Assembly: GCA_949592205.1 (NCBI GenBank)
Contig: CATIUR010000005.1
Coordinates: 25,437,679 to 25,501,678 of the forward strand
Length of the DNA stretch: 64,000 nucleotides
Direction of reading: 5' to 3'
Origin: Helichrysum umbraculigerum
Taxonomy: Eukaryota > Streptophyta > Magnoliopsida > Asterales > Asteraceae
The translations under genes were made by a program, and so were the position numbers. Numbering within the stretch: the stretch's first letter is position 1; the number at the start of each line of letters is the position of its first letter. This document shows positions 1 through 11,672 of the stretch, in pieces. The notes beneath the pieces were generated by a model. The model was not told where the DNA came from, searched no databases, and saw only the letters and a list, made by a program, of their open reading frames with translations.

Positions 1-282
1 TTTTCTCTTTTTCTTTCGCGATAAATACCGAAAAAAAAAAAAAAAACGGTTTTTTTTTTTGAAATTCAAAAAGTTTCGAAAAAAACAAAAAAAAAAATAA
101 AAAAAAATTAGGGGAGCGTGGGTAACGGTTCTTTTTCAAAAAAAATTAATTTTTTTTTTTTTTTTTTTTTCAAACCACCTAACCCATTTCTCTATATAAA
201 CTAACACATTCTAACTCATTTTTTAACCCACTTCTTTCCTTTCAACACCATTTCTCCATCTATTTTCAATACTTTCAACACC
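1..282. promoter_or_regulatory. AT-rich leader with TATA box upstream of the Myb-like ORF
   Basis: The first 180 bases are mostly A and T homopolymer runs. TATATAAA at 193-200 lies about 80 bases before the ATG at 283. The intervening stretch is C/T-rich and ATG-free, which suits a short 5' leader. A promoter here is inferred from the TATA position only. Confidence 0.4.
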
Positions 283-1527
283 ATGTCCAACCCAAATTCC
301 GACTACAATCAAACCAACAACCCGGAAAATATGTCGTACACAAACCTTATGTTATTCGGAACCGGAAACACACCCGGTTCGAGCGGGTCTAACCCAAACG
401 TACGTCCAACCCAACCACCATACGGGTATTATCCTAACCCGAATTTTCAACAACACTATGATCCAACCCAACCACCATACGGGTATTATCCTAACCCGAA
501 TTTTCAACAACTACCGTTCCCGCAACCTTACCCGCAACAACCGTTCCGGCAACCAACTTTCCCGCAACAACCGGCTATGCAACCCGAACAGACGGATGAA
601 GCACCAACCCAAAGATCCGGAAAACAAGTCACGCCTCAATCCAATAAAAGAAGCCATGCCAAAAAAACAGACGGGTCGAAAAAAACATGCAACAAACGGG
701 CATGGTCGCCAACTGAAGAGGCGTGGTTAGCAACTTGTTATTGCGACGCATCCGAAGACTCTGAAGTCGGTAACTCACAAAAACGGGGTACTTTGTGGGG
801 TACTATTGAAGAAAAGTTCAACGCCAACAATTATGGTTGGGTTCGCGGCGCCGACCAATTATCATCCAAGTGGCGTACACTTGACCGAATCTGCAAAAAC
901 TTCAACGGGTGTTATGAGTCGGTAAATCGAGCTTGGGGTAGCGGCCGAGACAACGGGATGATTTACGATCAAGCCGTAGCCGAATACTACGATACCTACA
1001 CGAAGACATTCACCTCAAGGGAGGCTTGGTGGTTCCTCAAAGATCATCCGAAATGGAAGGCACCAAATCCGGTAGGTGGAACCGGATTGCGCGACGAGGA
1101 CGAAGATTTTTTTGATCAGTCCGTTGATCTCTCTGCCGACCGAGAGAACGAGTTATTTGGGCCCGACCCGATTCCACGGCCCATGGGCCGAAACAGAGCC
1201 CGAAAAGCGGCCCGAAGCTCTGGTTCTTCCGATGCGGCGACATCTTCCCGGACAGGAACCCCGACCGAAAAGGTTGATGACGCGATACAGGCTATGGCGA
1301 AACACAAGGCCGAATTGTTAGCCGCCCAAAAAGCATCGATTGAGGAGATCACCCGTCAGGAACGATTGAGAACTGCGTTTCAAGGTCTACAGTTTCTCAA
1401 ATTCAACCCCGAAGAGATCCCGGATCCAGCTGACCGTGCAGCGTTCGCGAAGATGAAGAAACAGTTTCGAAATGAGTTTGCGGAGTTCTACGATGCCGAC
1501 GAGGACAACGAGGATGACGACGAGTAG
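283..1527 (+). CDS. PIF/Harbinger-type Myb/SANT-like protein (transposon ORF1), intact
   Basis: An uninterrupted, intronless 414-codon ORF. Residues 1-100 are Asn/Pro/Gln-rich and include the 16-residue PTQPPYGYYPNPNFQQ twice (42-57 and 61-76). A Lys-rich patch (about 113-138) precedes a Trp-rich trihelix-like region (about 139-260) with spaced tryptophans (KRAWSPTEEAWLA, LWGTIEEKF, WRTLDRICKNF, AWWFLKDHPKW). The C-terminus holds a Lys/Glu helical stretch and an acidic tail (DADEDNEDDDE). This layout matches the plant proteins often labelled NAM-associated C-terminal or GST-T3-like, which are Harbinger DNA-binding ORF1 proteins that work with a separate DDE transposase. No transposase is in the window. 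A domesticated host copy cannot be excluded. The start is the only plausible ATG, 83 bases after the TATA box. Confidence 0.75.
   Translation: MSNPNSDYNQTNNPENMSYTNLMLFGTGNTPGSSGSNPNVRPTQPPYGYYPNPNFQQHYDPTQPPYGYYPNPNFQQLPFPQPYPQQPFRQPTFPQQPAMQPEQTDEAPTQRSGKQVTPQSNKRSHAKKTDGSKKTCNKRAWSPTEEAWLATCYCDASEDSEVGNSQKRGTLWGTIEEKFNANNYGWVRGADQLSSKWRTLDRICKNFNGCYESVNRAWGSGRDNGMIYDQAVAEYYDTYTKTFTSREAWWFLKDHPKWKAPNPVGGTGLRDEDEDFFDQSVDLSADRENELFGPDPIPRPMGRNRARKAARSSGSSDAATSSRTGTPTEKVDDAIQAMAKHKAELLAAQKASIEEITRQERLRTAFQGLQFLKFNPEEIPDPADRAAFAKMKKQFRNEFAEFYDADEDNEDDDE
406..510 (+). repeat. 48-bp direct repeat inside the Myb-like ORF
   Basis: Two identical 48-base units at 406-453 and 463-510, separated by 9 bases, encode the duplicated 16-residue P/Q/Y segment. 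Identity at the DNA level suggests a recent in-frame duplication. Confidence 0.85.
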
Positions 1528-1994
1528 TTTTTAGTGTGTTTAGATTTTTATGATTGTAACGTTTAATTTCTTAGGATTGTAACGTTTTATTTTTTAGGAT
1601 TTTTATGATTGTAACGTTTTATTTTTTAGGATTGTAACGTTTAGATTTTTAGGAATGTAACGTTTTAATTTTTAGGATCGTATTGTATTTTAAAATTATT
1701 GTGATGTATTTTATTTTTAAAAAGTAATGTAGTTCATTTTTATTTGAATTAATGTATGGTTTTTATTTTAATTATTGTGGTGTATTGTATTTTTAATTAA
1801 AATGTTTTGTATTGTATTTTAAATAAAAGAAAATTAAATTTAGTTAGTTAGTGGTGGGTCCCAGAATGGAGAAAAAAAGTGGCGTTCTGGTGTTATGATT
1901 AGGGACGTTCTGGTGTTATAGTTTGACGCTGATGTGGCGCTGATGTGGCAGCTGAAAAAGTGGCGTTCTGGTGTTACGGTTACGGATGGTCTTA
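1528..1994 (+). mobile_element. 3' flank and probable right end of the Harbinger-type element
   Basis: After the stop there is a short degenerate array of a TTTTAGGATTGTAACG-like unit (about 1555-1680). Then come three copies of a GTTCTGGTGTTA subterminal motif (near 1884, 1906 and 1965) and a doubled GCTGATGTGGC. The stretch ends in GGTTACGGATGGTC followed by TTA at 1992-1994, which suits a 3-bp TWA target duplication. The matching left end would lie before base 1, so the boundary is inferred. Confidence 0.45.
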
Positions 1995-2254
1995 TGTGTT
2001 CTTTTACTTCCTAGTAAATTAGTAATTAACATGTTTCTTCTTTTATTACTTCCAGGTGATATAGTCGTGCACATATTTCTTCCGAAACAAAGAGAACTTT
2101 ACAACTTGGAAGAGTTCTATGCCAATGCAACCCCCATAGAGTTACCTTTTGAAAACCAACAAAACTACTGCCGTTAGAAACAAATATAGTGATTTCAACC
2201 AGATATGGTGTCGTAGTTTCCCTTGAGAAACTAGTTTGGTCCATTAGTGATATA

Positions 2255-2290
2255 CTAGCCGAGTACCCGCGCGTTGCGGCGGCATTCTTC
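2255..2290 (-). mobile_element. Helitron-like 3' terminus (minus strand)
   Basis: On the minus strand a GC-rich imperfect hairpin (CCGC/GCGG stems, 2264-2282) is followed by about 8 bases and CTAG at 2258-2255, then T, as in Helitron 3' ends inserted between A and T. The element body would extend rightwards; no 5' end was identified. Confidence 0.45.
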
Positions 2291-2299
2291 ATATTAAAT

Positions 2300-3420
2300 T
2301 GATGATCATTCGAGTTAAGCAAAATTATTAAGTCGGAAAAAAGGAGAAGACGATGATGACTGAGAAAGTTGATGTACCCAATTTAAGAAATAAATTAATA
2401 ACTGAATACATTTATTGACGAAATATAAGTTACAATCATACGTACTTGAATGATATAGTACCGTAGTATATTTATCACGTAAAACTTGTTGATAGACCAC
2501 GTTTGATGTATACACTCTGGTTGATCGAACTTCTTGAGGGGTACCACAAAAGTTTTGGAGAGTGTCACATAAAAGTGCCCAATATCCTGGTTGATACTTA
2601 GTTCTAATTTTATTATTATTTTAGTTTGTTTCCATCCAAAAGAATTTTGATTCTTTTGCTGGTGTCAATATCAACAAAGATTTTGCAAACACACACAAAT
2701 TGGGAATTGCTTTGTAGTTATCATAATAGGAAGAGTTTTATATAATTTGACCTCCCGTTACCACACCTTAAGTCACCCCGTTTATACGTGAAAAGGGAGA
2801 TGGCATATGCGAAATGCCCGATTTATATAATGTTATTTCAAATATAATTACTGAGGCTGCCAAATAACAAAGAGATTTAATGTGATTGTTGCAATAAAGT
2901 GTAAAGGTAGTATAAACTCATTATTGAGTAAAGATAGAAATGGTTGATAAATATATGTATGTGCATGAGTATATAAATTTAAAATAGATGTTTAAATGCA
3001 TATATATAATATAAGTAAAAATGAATATGCAGTAAATAAAAGAATGAGGAATATATTTAATTTATTTAAGTTGAATCGAGTGGTTCACACTTGACAGTCA
3101 ATCGTTACAACGTTTACATATTGTTTTTATCAACAATTTGAATAAGCAACAACAAACTTAGAACATTATCATCATGTATCATGTATCAATAAATAAAAGA
3201 AAACACTTCCCGTGACCGTGAGAGAGATACACATACACATGGGAGCCCCACAACTACGAAAGACAGATGAAAATCATTGGAAATCAGTTGAATCATTTTG
3301 TTAACTTTTCTCGTTTCCAACAGTTTAAATAAACACACTTTATTTGATGATGATTGAATTTGATTTACTACAATAATAGTATAAATAAAACATATCATCA
3401 TGTAGTTAAAACCATAACCT
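2300..3420. other. No gene recognised
   Basis: AT-rich non-coding sequence without convincing ORFs. It may be the body of the Helitron-like element whose 3' end is at 2255. It ends at the SINE target-site duplication. Confidence 0.5.
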
Positions 3421-3718
3421 ACTAATGGATTCTGAAATGCACTTGAGACCTGGCTCACGTGGTAGAGCTATCAGGCATTTATGCTGCAGGTACAGGGTTC
3501 AAACCCTACTCGGTGCATGAAAATCCCTTGGGCCTTTGGGCTCCGGGGTGAGGAGTTTTACCCACTTCGGCAACCGGATCTGTCGGCACTTGGGCCGGGG
3601 ACGAAGCTGGGCTTTCTTCTCGAGGGTGCATTATGGTGAGATGATCGGGTGGGCCTAAGTGGCCCGTCAGTGATTCCAAACTGCCTTTCAAAAAAAAAAA
3701 ACTAATGGATTCTGAAAT
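3421..3718 (+). mobile_element. tRNA-derived SINE with 18-bp target-site duplication
   Basis: The body (3439-3700) is flanked by perfect direct repeats ACTAATGGATTCTGAAAT at 3421-3438 and 3701-3718. It has a Pol III A box (3451-3462, TGGCTCACGTGG), a B box (3496-3506, GGTTCAAACCC), a GC-rich unrelated body and a terminal A-run (3690-3700). This is a complete SINE, about 262 bp. SINEs are transcribed by Pol III and mobilised in trans by LINE proteins. I could not assign a family. The intact TSD and A tail suggest a recent insertion. Confidence 0.93.
3451..3506 (+). promoter_or_regulatory. Internal Pol III promoter (A and B boxes) of the SINE
   Basis: A box at 3451-3462 and B box at 3496-3506, about 34 bases apart, as in tRNA genes and tRNA-derived SINEs. 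The region does not fold as a complete tRNA. Confidence 0.8.
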
Positions 3719-4370
3719 AACATGATTGCTGAAAAATGTATTTCAAATAAATACAATTAACGTATATTTAACTGTTCTTTTTTTTGTTATTATTAATAAA
3801 TTTTTAATGATGATTCATATACATACACAGGTTTAAATATAATATAATAAATTCTTTTTGAGAATTTATCATCAAATCAAATTGATATTGAAATTTTTTT
3901 GTGAAATTAAGACCTACTAACCGATTCAACAGCCCATAAATATTGATTATTTCATCTCTTCCTACTAAAAGTAAATCTGTGTATGGTGTAAAGTCTTAAT
4001 CTTAGTAAATATAGTAAGAAAAATGTATAAAATGTCTAATTCAAGAGTCACCAATTCAACAACCCTTTTTGACTAATTCACAGTGCACATAAGAAGTGCA
4101 ATCGCATGGAAAGGAATAGTAGGTGGGACTCAATTTTTTTTTTTTTTTTTTTTTTTTTAATGTTTGAAGGGGTTACTCATTTATAAACCACTAAAATGTT
4201 TGAAGGGGGTTACTGAAAATATATAGATTTGCTTTTGATCGCTATTCGGCAATATCTTGTACTGAGAATGACCTTAAAACAATTGAATTTTACTTGTGAA
4301 CATAAACCACATAACTGGTTTAACTTTTGCAATTATGTTTACACTTTGTACGTTACCATCTTTCCCTGAC
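3719..4370. other. No gene; includes a 20-base poly-T tract
   Basis: AT-rich sequence with no supported ORF. A long T run lies near 4132-4158, followed by two copies of a short AATGTTTGAAGGGGTTACT motif (about 4160 and 4197). Confidence 0.5.
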
Positions 4371-4374
4371 GGAC

Positions 4375-4545
4375 CAATTTTGAAATCAGTGACGGATCAA
4401 TTTTTTGATCCACCCGATTATCTCCACAAGCGGTTACTCCTAGTAACCGCACCTGGGTTCGTAGGCAAAGCTCGAACTCATCACCCTCATGGAAGAAACC
4501 ATTTGATGGAAAACTTACTAACCATTGAACCATCCAATGGGTTAA
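4375..4545 (-). mobile_element. Possible second tRNA-derived SINE (minus strand)
   Basis: On the minus strand an A-box-like TGGTTCAATGG (near 4534-4523) precedes a B-box-like GAGTTCGAGC (near 4479-4470). The spacing is typical of tRNA-derived SINEs, and the sequence differs from the SINE at 3439. A small inverted repeat (GGTTACT/AGTAACC, 4432-4448) lies in the body. No clear A tail or target duplication was found. Confidence 0.4.
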
Positions 4546-4549
4546 TATA

Positions 4550-5740
4550 GTTCAAATGGATTTAACATGTCCCCTGTGTGGGTAATAAACATAGTTGATA
4601 ATTGATCCACTTCACACCACCTTCAAATGGTAATGGTCCGTACATCCAATCTAACTCCAATTTTTTGATGTCAAAATCCTTATTAGAAAACGTACATGAA
4701 TTTTAAAATTCAAATAAATACTCCTTTAATAGATAAAAGGTTGCATAATTTGTTGACACCATAGTAAAGTACCCTAATTAATTATAGCAGTAGTGGTTAG
4801 ATCTTGACTTTACACATAGGATTTGATTTGATTTTGTTTGGATTTATGGTAAGATTTTCTCTTGTTTTCAACGCAATTATCTGACTTGTCTCCGTATTTG
4901 TCTCATTGGACTTCCAATAAAAACATCGCAACACACTCCCAAACAAAATATCTCAACTAATTTTAATCTTTTCAATGTTTGTATAACCAATAAAAATGTA
5001 AATCCTTGCAAGGCATACATATGGAGATGTCTAAACGATAATCAATGGGAATGTTTAAACATACCATTTAAGATTAATGAGTATACCATCTTTTGATTAA
5101 AATAAAAGATTAATTATAAAAAAGTAAAAAATGATAAGAAAGAATTATGGGAAAAAAATACAGTAATCAAGATATTTAAAAATTTTAAATAATACATCTA
5201 TTTACAACCTCATGTTGTCATGAAAAAGTATGATCATAGTACTTATAATCACGTATTTTGTCACGTCCTCCATAAAGCCGAACTGAACTCTACATCTGGC
5301 ATGGCGCCTGCATGATATATACGGAGTAATAACGTTTAACTTTCCTGCTCATGAGCATGAGCTGTGTATATCCACAGCCGTTTAGCTCGCTAGTTTCTAT
5401 ATATTATTACCTTTTCAAATGTTACACAATGTTTGGTGCATTATTTGATAGCAACAGTTTACTGTTTGTTTTTTGGTATGGGTCAACTAAAGTGGCCATA
5501 CGGTTTTTTGGTATGGGTGTTATTATTTTGCTAAACAGCAAATAATTATCGGTATGGCACATTTTAGGAAATAGATCAAATTATATTTTGACATTTACTC
5601 CGTAACATTTTAACATATGGATACACTACTATAGATGGTTTAGTATTTTCACATTATAATAATACAGTGAAAATAAAATTCATAATTGAAACACAGATTC
5701 ATCCTAATGAATTAAATCTACTCAATTTAGCATGTACAGA
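4550..5740. other. No gene recognised
   Basis: AT-rich intergenic sequence. No supported ORF, RNA gene or element boundary was found. Confidence 0.5.
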
Positions 5741-5741
5741 T

Positions 5742-6529
5742 TATAATTATAGAGAAGAGTGACCATTTATTTTGTGTGAGAATGGGGGAACCAACCACAA
5801 TATGTCATGTGTCACTTTTTTCTCTCTCATCCACGTTTTTAAAAATTAAATATCTCACAAACGACAAGTCGAAAAATCATGAAAATTGCACCATATTCAG
5901 CGTTTTATCCTCTTCGATTTGCCGTCAATCAAGGCATACTTCCGACGAACTTTTTTTTTTCATTTTTTTGGTGGGTTTTACATATTAGTAACATATGTGT
6001 TAGTGATTGATTATACATTTGATTTAGGGTTTAGGGTTAGGGTTTAGAGTTAGGGTTTAGCAGGGTTTAGTGTTAGGGTTTAACAGTGTTTAGGGTTTAG
6101 GGTTTATTATGATTTAGGGTTTAGAGTTTTATAAAGCGTTTAGGGTTTAAGGTTTGGGGTTTAGGGTTTAGGGTTGGGAGTTTGGGGTTTCGTCCCGAAA
6201 CCCCAAACTCCCAACCCTAAACCCTAAACCCTAAACCCCAAACCCTAAACGCAACACTGTAACACACGTGTTAGTAATGTGAAACCCACTAAAAATAATG
6301 GAAAAAAAAACTCGTCTAAAGTATGCCTTAATGGACGGCAAATCGAAGAGGATCAAACGCTGAATCTAATGGTGCAATTTTCATAATTTTTCGATTTGTC
6401 GTTTGTCAGATATTTAACTTAAGGGGTAAATGAGTTTTGTATTCTCTTTGTACACATGGCACCATATCATTGATTCCTCTATTCTCACACAAATTTTTAG
6501 TCTCATTTGAACCTTACCCTATAATTATA
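5742..6529. mobile_element. Fold-back (long-TIR) MITE, Mutator-like by its 10-bp flanking duplication
   Basis: The left half (5752-6190) and right half (6198-6519) are imperfect reverse complements. Matching landmarks include TTTGTGTGAGAAT, TCGATTTGCCGTC, AAGGCATACTT, GTGGGTTTTACAT and ACACGTGTTAGT-like segments. The terminal 20-30 bases are less similar than the inner arms. TATAATTATA occurs at both edges (5742-5751 and 6520-6529). It is palindromic, so TSD and terminal repeat cannot be fully separated, but 10 bp suits a Mutator-type insertion. There is no coding capacity. The core is telomere-like repeat. Confidence 0.75.
6021..6250. repeat. Inverted telomere-like TTTAGGG repeats at the MITE core
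   Basis: About 15 exact or degenerate TTTAGGG units run head-to-tail on the plus strand from 6021. The orientation flips at a centre near 6194, after which CCCTAAA units run to 6250. The central 80 bases form an almost perfect palindrome with a 3-base turn. This is an interstitial, fold-back arrangement and not a chromosome end. Confidence 0.85.
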
Positions 6530-6687
6530 ATAACTATAATAACTACTTCAACTTTAAATTTTACTGTATTAGATATTAAAAAAGGTTAAAAGGTTTAATT
6601 GAAAAGGCCAAACCAGTTTTCCATTGTCGCTTAATAAACCCTGTACTTGCTGCAAGTGTTTGTAGATATCCCAAATATTTTTTTTTT

Positions 6688-7109
6688 GAAAGGCTAATAT
6701 ATTAAATAGAAGTCTACTAGCAAGGAGTAGATCGACCCCAACTGTACAAGCACCAAATGATACATCCCTAAACTTGATACATCTTGATACAAAATCCGAA
6801 CTATGAGGGCACCAAAAGGGATAAAAAAAACCTGAAAAAACTTCAGGAAAAAATCCCCGATAGTAGGGGCCGCGCCACCGGTTTTCACCCTATTATCGTT
6901 TTTGATAGCACCCCATGAGGATCCATATCAAGACAGTATCCTTAACACCAATTTTATAAGCACTATCTATTACATAAAAAGATGACCCCAAAACGTATAA
7001 AATGGACTTCTGAAGCACCATAATTCATCACATGTAGACTAGAGAATCTTCACCCATTATATAATCACCAGCTAGCCCACCTGCAACATAATTAATTCCA
7101 TATCCAAGC
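6688..7109 (-). other. LINE 3' untranslated region
   Basis: Lies between the ORF2 stop (7110) and the poly-A tail. No ORF is supported. A GC-rich patch near 6864-6885 is the only composition break. Confidence 0.6.
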
Positions 7110-9803
7110 TTAATAAAAATCAAAGTCCAACCATTGCTTCTCATCTATGCTCCATTTAGAGGCACGATTTTTCACCCACAGGAAACTCAGTGTTTTGACT
7201 TCCTTCAGCATACCACCTGAATTGATCTTCAAGCCTTTAAATATTGTCTCGTTACGTACTTTCCAAATAATCCAACAAGCCACCAAAACTATCGATTGAA
7301 AGAAGGACTTCCGCTCCCTTGATCCTTTGACCTGCTTGTGAAAAAATAACACATCCTTTACTGAAAAGAAAACCATACTTGATAACTTACACCAGGTTTC
7401 TATCTCATTCCATAGCTCGTGCGCAATCGTGCATCCCGTAATCAAATGATCCAATGATTCCTCATACTCCCCACACAATGCACACATCGGATTATCCACT
7501 GTAATATTTCTTCGAAGTAGTGCATCCTTAGTAGGCAGCCTATACAACATCAAACGCCATCCAAATATATTGATCTTTGCCGGTATAATCCTATTCCATG
7601 GAAAATTCTCACCATGTTCAACTGGTTGCATCAATCTTAATAGGGTTCGGGCTGAGCTTACAGTGAAGTTTTTGGAGCCATCTATCCCCCACTTCCATTG
7701 ATCTTCATTATTGTTTAATTCTACCTGAATATCTAAGTCATGTAATTCGAGGAGCTCCATAATAGCAGCTTGGGACCAACTGCTACACTTCCAATTCCAT
7801 TTGAAACTTCCATCTCGTTGCACTCTATTTATCACGGTTACCTTTTTGTCCGATTCAAGTTTAAATGTTTCCGGAAATCGTACATTAAATTGACCAAGTC
7901 CCGACCAATTATCCAACCAAACCGTAACTTTTCCCCATTGCCCACTTTACCATGAAACTGCGTATCCATATTTATACCCCTGCTAGCAAAAAAATTATCA
8001 ATGGAGCAGATTATCTTCCAGTTACCCGTGGCCACCGTCTTGCAAGGAACGGATTTCACCATAAATTTTGTATCATGTAGAGCCACCATCGTTCTTCTCC
8101 ACAATCTTTCGCTTTCATTCCTGTATCTCCAATGCCACTTTGTCAACAAACTTATATTGAATTCACGTAATGGAGTAAGTCCCAAACCACCACACTCCTT
8201 TGGACTCGTTACCACTTCCCATGATACCCAGTTGATACCTTTTCGATCTTTATTATTTCCCCATAGGAACCTTCTTCTCAGTGAATCAAGTTTATGAATT
8301 AAACTTACAGGAGCTCTAAAAAGTGAGAAAAGATAAACCGGTAAGCTTTCAAACACTGATTTTAATAAAGTGACTCTCCCCCCAATCGATAAGGTTGATT
8401 CCTTCCAAAGTGAAAGACGAGCTTCCACGATATCAATCACGGGTTTCCAGTTTGCATATTTATTCATATTTGCACCTATCATTAAGCCAAGATGAACAAA
8501 AGGTAATATTCCAACTTTGCAACCAAGATTAGCCGCAGCCCCTTTTACCACAGTTTCTTCACAACCAATTCCATAAAGTGAAGATTTATGAAAATTTATC
8601 TTTAACCCTGACAAAAGATAAAAAAATTCTCATAAACATTGCAAGAAATTTCATATTATCTTTTGACCATTCACCAATAACCATGACATCATCAGCATAC
8701 AACAAATGTGAAAGAGTCGGCCCATTATTCGGTGTTTTTAATCCCTTGAATAGCCCCAATTCGCAGCTCTTTTCCATGAAATACATATATGCTTCCATTG
8801 CAAATATAAATATAAACGGGGAAAGGGGATCACCTTGACGAACCCCCCGTTCATATTGAAATTCCTTAGAAGGAGACCCATTTATTAGTACCGACACCCT
8901 AGCAGAAGAAAGTACACCACTGATCCAAGCCCTCCATTTATTCGAAAAATTCATACACCCAAGTACCGTATCCACAAACTTCCAGCTTATTGTGTCAAAC
9001 GCCTTTTCAAAGTCAATTTTGAAAAATAATGCTTTGTGTTTTTCACGCTTAATCCAACTGATTAGCTCATTAATGATCAAAGGCCCATCTAAAATATTGC
9101 GACCAGAGAGGAAGCCCGATTGCACATCCGAAATCAATTTACTAATCACAGTATTCAGCCTATTAGCCAAGACTTTAGAAATCACTTTTGATATACAACC
9201 CAGTAGGCTTATTGGGCGAAAATCATTTAAAGAAGATGGGTCATTTACTTTGGGAATTAAAGTGATAAAACTAGACGAAATACCTTTGTGAATAGTACCA
9301 TTAGCATGAAACTGGTGCATCAAACCCATAAAGTCATTCTCCATAATTGGCCAGAAACGTTTAATGAAATTAAAGTTAAAACCATCCGGTCCCGGAGCCC
9401 TATTACCATCACAATCCTTGACTGCCCTTAACACTTCTTCTGTAGTAAAGATGACATCAAGACTATGTCGTTCCACATTAGACAGCCTCTTAATACCATT
9501 ACAAATGAACGCAGGCCTGGACTTGATCGGTTCACAAAAACGAGTGGCAAAGTGATCTTGGGCCGCTTGTTTGATCATACTAGGAGCCGAGCACCACTCA
9601 TTATTTATAACCAGACTATTGAGTCTTGATTTACAAATCCGATTCTTAATATAACCATGGAAAAAGGCGCTGTTTTCATCTCCCTCTATTGCCCATTTAA
9701 CCCTTGACTGCTGCTTGAGATCCATTATTTTAACCATCTCCAAATTAGATAATGCCAAACGACACTCTAATTCATGGTTAAGTTCATCATCAGAGAGGAT
9801 TCG
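7110..9803 (-). pseudogene. LINE ORF2, 3' part: reverse transcriptase and zf-RVT domain, frameshifted
   Basis: Three overlapping minus-strand frames form one L1 ORF2 portion. The first (9803-8586) begins in the pre-RT linker (WAIEGDENSAFFHG) and holds RT motifs including NDFRPISLLGC, KIDFEKAFDT, GVRQGDPLSPF and the catalytic YADD (HLLYADDVMV). A frameshift near 8600 leads to 8614-7838 (SGLKINFHKS thumb region). Another near 7880 leads to 7916-7110. That part holds the plant LINE zinc-binding region (WRLMLYRLPTKDALLRRN, CALCGEYEESLDHLITGC) and the WIIWKVRNETIFKG tail. The catalytic Asp pair survives, but the shifts preclude a full protein. Upstream codons continue at 32492. Confidence 0.93.
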
Positions 9804-11331
9804 TGTCACACCCCCAAAATCCATAATTGTATTTATTTAATGTTTAGCGGAAGCAAGTTATAATTAGCGGAAGCATCTTGTGTGAAACAGTTTAACAGCG
9901 GGGGTGCTGATGTTACAATTGTGCATTCACTGTATCAGAGCATATGATCATACAGAACATAATATATTAAGGATGCCAGTTTAAACAGTTGTTACAAAAT
10001 TAGTACGACTATGTAAGTCGTACAGTAATAATAGAGTTTAAAACATTTAAGTTTTACAATACATATGCTAAGATAAGTTTTCATGAGTATAACTGCAATG
10101 TCTGCAGTATTACAGAGGAAATCCTCAAAAGCTGTCCCAAAGTATATGGCATCCTAAGTAGTCCAGGGTTGTCCATCCTGAATGCATGCGATTCTTACTT
10201 ACGTAGCTAATTTCCTGTAAAACATAGAAAGAAAGTCGTCAACAAATATGTTGAGTGAATTCAAAGGTTTTGTATAAATGTAAGGTATGTTAAACCATTT
10301 ATGTTTAAGTTATTGAATTGTTATTCAATAAATAAATGTTTGAAGGTTTTGCAATTTATGAGATTGTAGGGATAGTTACCCTAAAATATAGTTTTATGTG
10401 GGTTGTTACCCAAAATGTATATCTGGTAGTTTACCATCATATAAATATAACCAGTAAGTATACCGGTATAAAACAGTTGTAGGATAAGTTCATTCTAAAT
10501 AGTAAGTGGAAATGCTTAGACTATAATCTCCTGAAAGGTGAGCTAAACCTCGTAGGTTAAAGTAACGCGACCTAACCCTATAACCAAACCACAACCAAAA
10601 CTTATGTTTCTTGCCTGAAGGACAGTTGAGTATACGCTCCATCCACAGGAGGGTCGTCACGGCAATAGTACTATTTGTATACTCAGTGGCTAGAGTCACC
10701 TAGCTAATGGTTATAGTCTGCATGACATAAGGTCTTTCATGCACACATCTCAAGTCTGGTCCGTACTAGGATTTGTTGTCTAATTCCCAAAATAGTTGTG
10801 AAATAATATTTCATATCAAACAGTTGTATAAAGCAATTAAAGCATTTATATAATTTGCTGCATGTGTTTAGCATGCAGTTTCTATGTTTACACCCCCATG
10901 TTTAAAAGCATAAAACATTTGCAAAGTAGGGGCTGTGAACTCACTGTAGTTTGCTCGGTGTGAATGCTAGCAGCTGACAGATTTGCCCAAGGTGTGTTAA
11001 CCTATATACAAAATGTATTAACATAAGTGTGTTTGATTTGTTTAATCAATTTGTGTTAACGGTTTGTTTGTTTGAAGAAATGGTTGATTTCTTATCAATA
11101 TAAGTTGTTAACTTTATTAGTGACACTTCGTTTGAAATATTGTTATTATTCCTCAAATCGTACACTTGTTAAGTGTACAAACAATCATTTAATTGTCTAT
11201 ATATAACAGAAGGTCGTTTTGTTGTCTTTTGTACATATACTTTGTATATAGTTGTACGTATAATTTGAATGTTGTTCCAATATCATTGTATATATATATA
11301 TATATTTGTGAATATATATTCTTAAGTGTCG

Positions 11332-11378
<47 letters not shown>

Positions 11379-11612
11379 TCAATACATTGTTTACGTATAT
11401 CAAAATATATATATAAGTTTTTATTTGTTTAAGAAAACGTATAATCGTGAATATAATTCAAATGTCGTTTGTATCTATATATAACATGTGTTCTCGTATA
11501 TATTTATACATATTGTAATACGTTGTTTACATATTTAAACGTAATAAGTTTTAAGAAGTTTAAATGTCCCGATTGTGTAATCGTATCCAATTTCGCATTT
11601 TATAAATAGTCC

Positions 11613-11672
<60 letters not shown>

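Noticed and set aside
3451..3525. tRNA gene at the A/B boxes
   Set aside because: The boxes are present, but the acceptor and anticodon arms do not close. The A tail and TSD show it is a SINE.
6021..6250. Chromosome end (telomere)
   Set aside because: The repeats are short, degenerate and inverted about a centre, and lie within a MITE with sequence on both sides.
11193..11432. ORFs of 68-79 codons over the AT tract in the LTR
   Set aside because: They encode Tyr-Ile runs from the (AT)n microsatellite.
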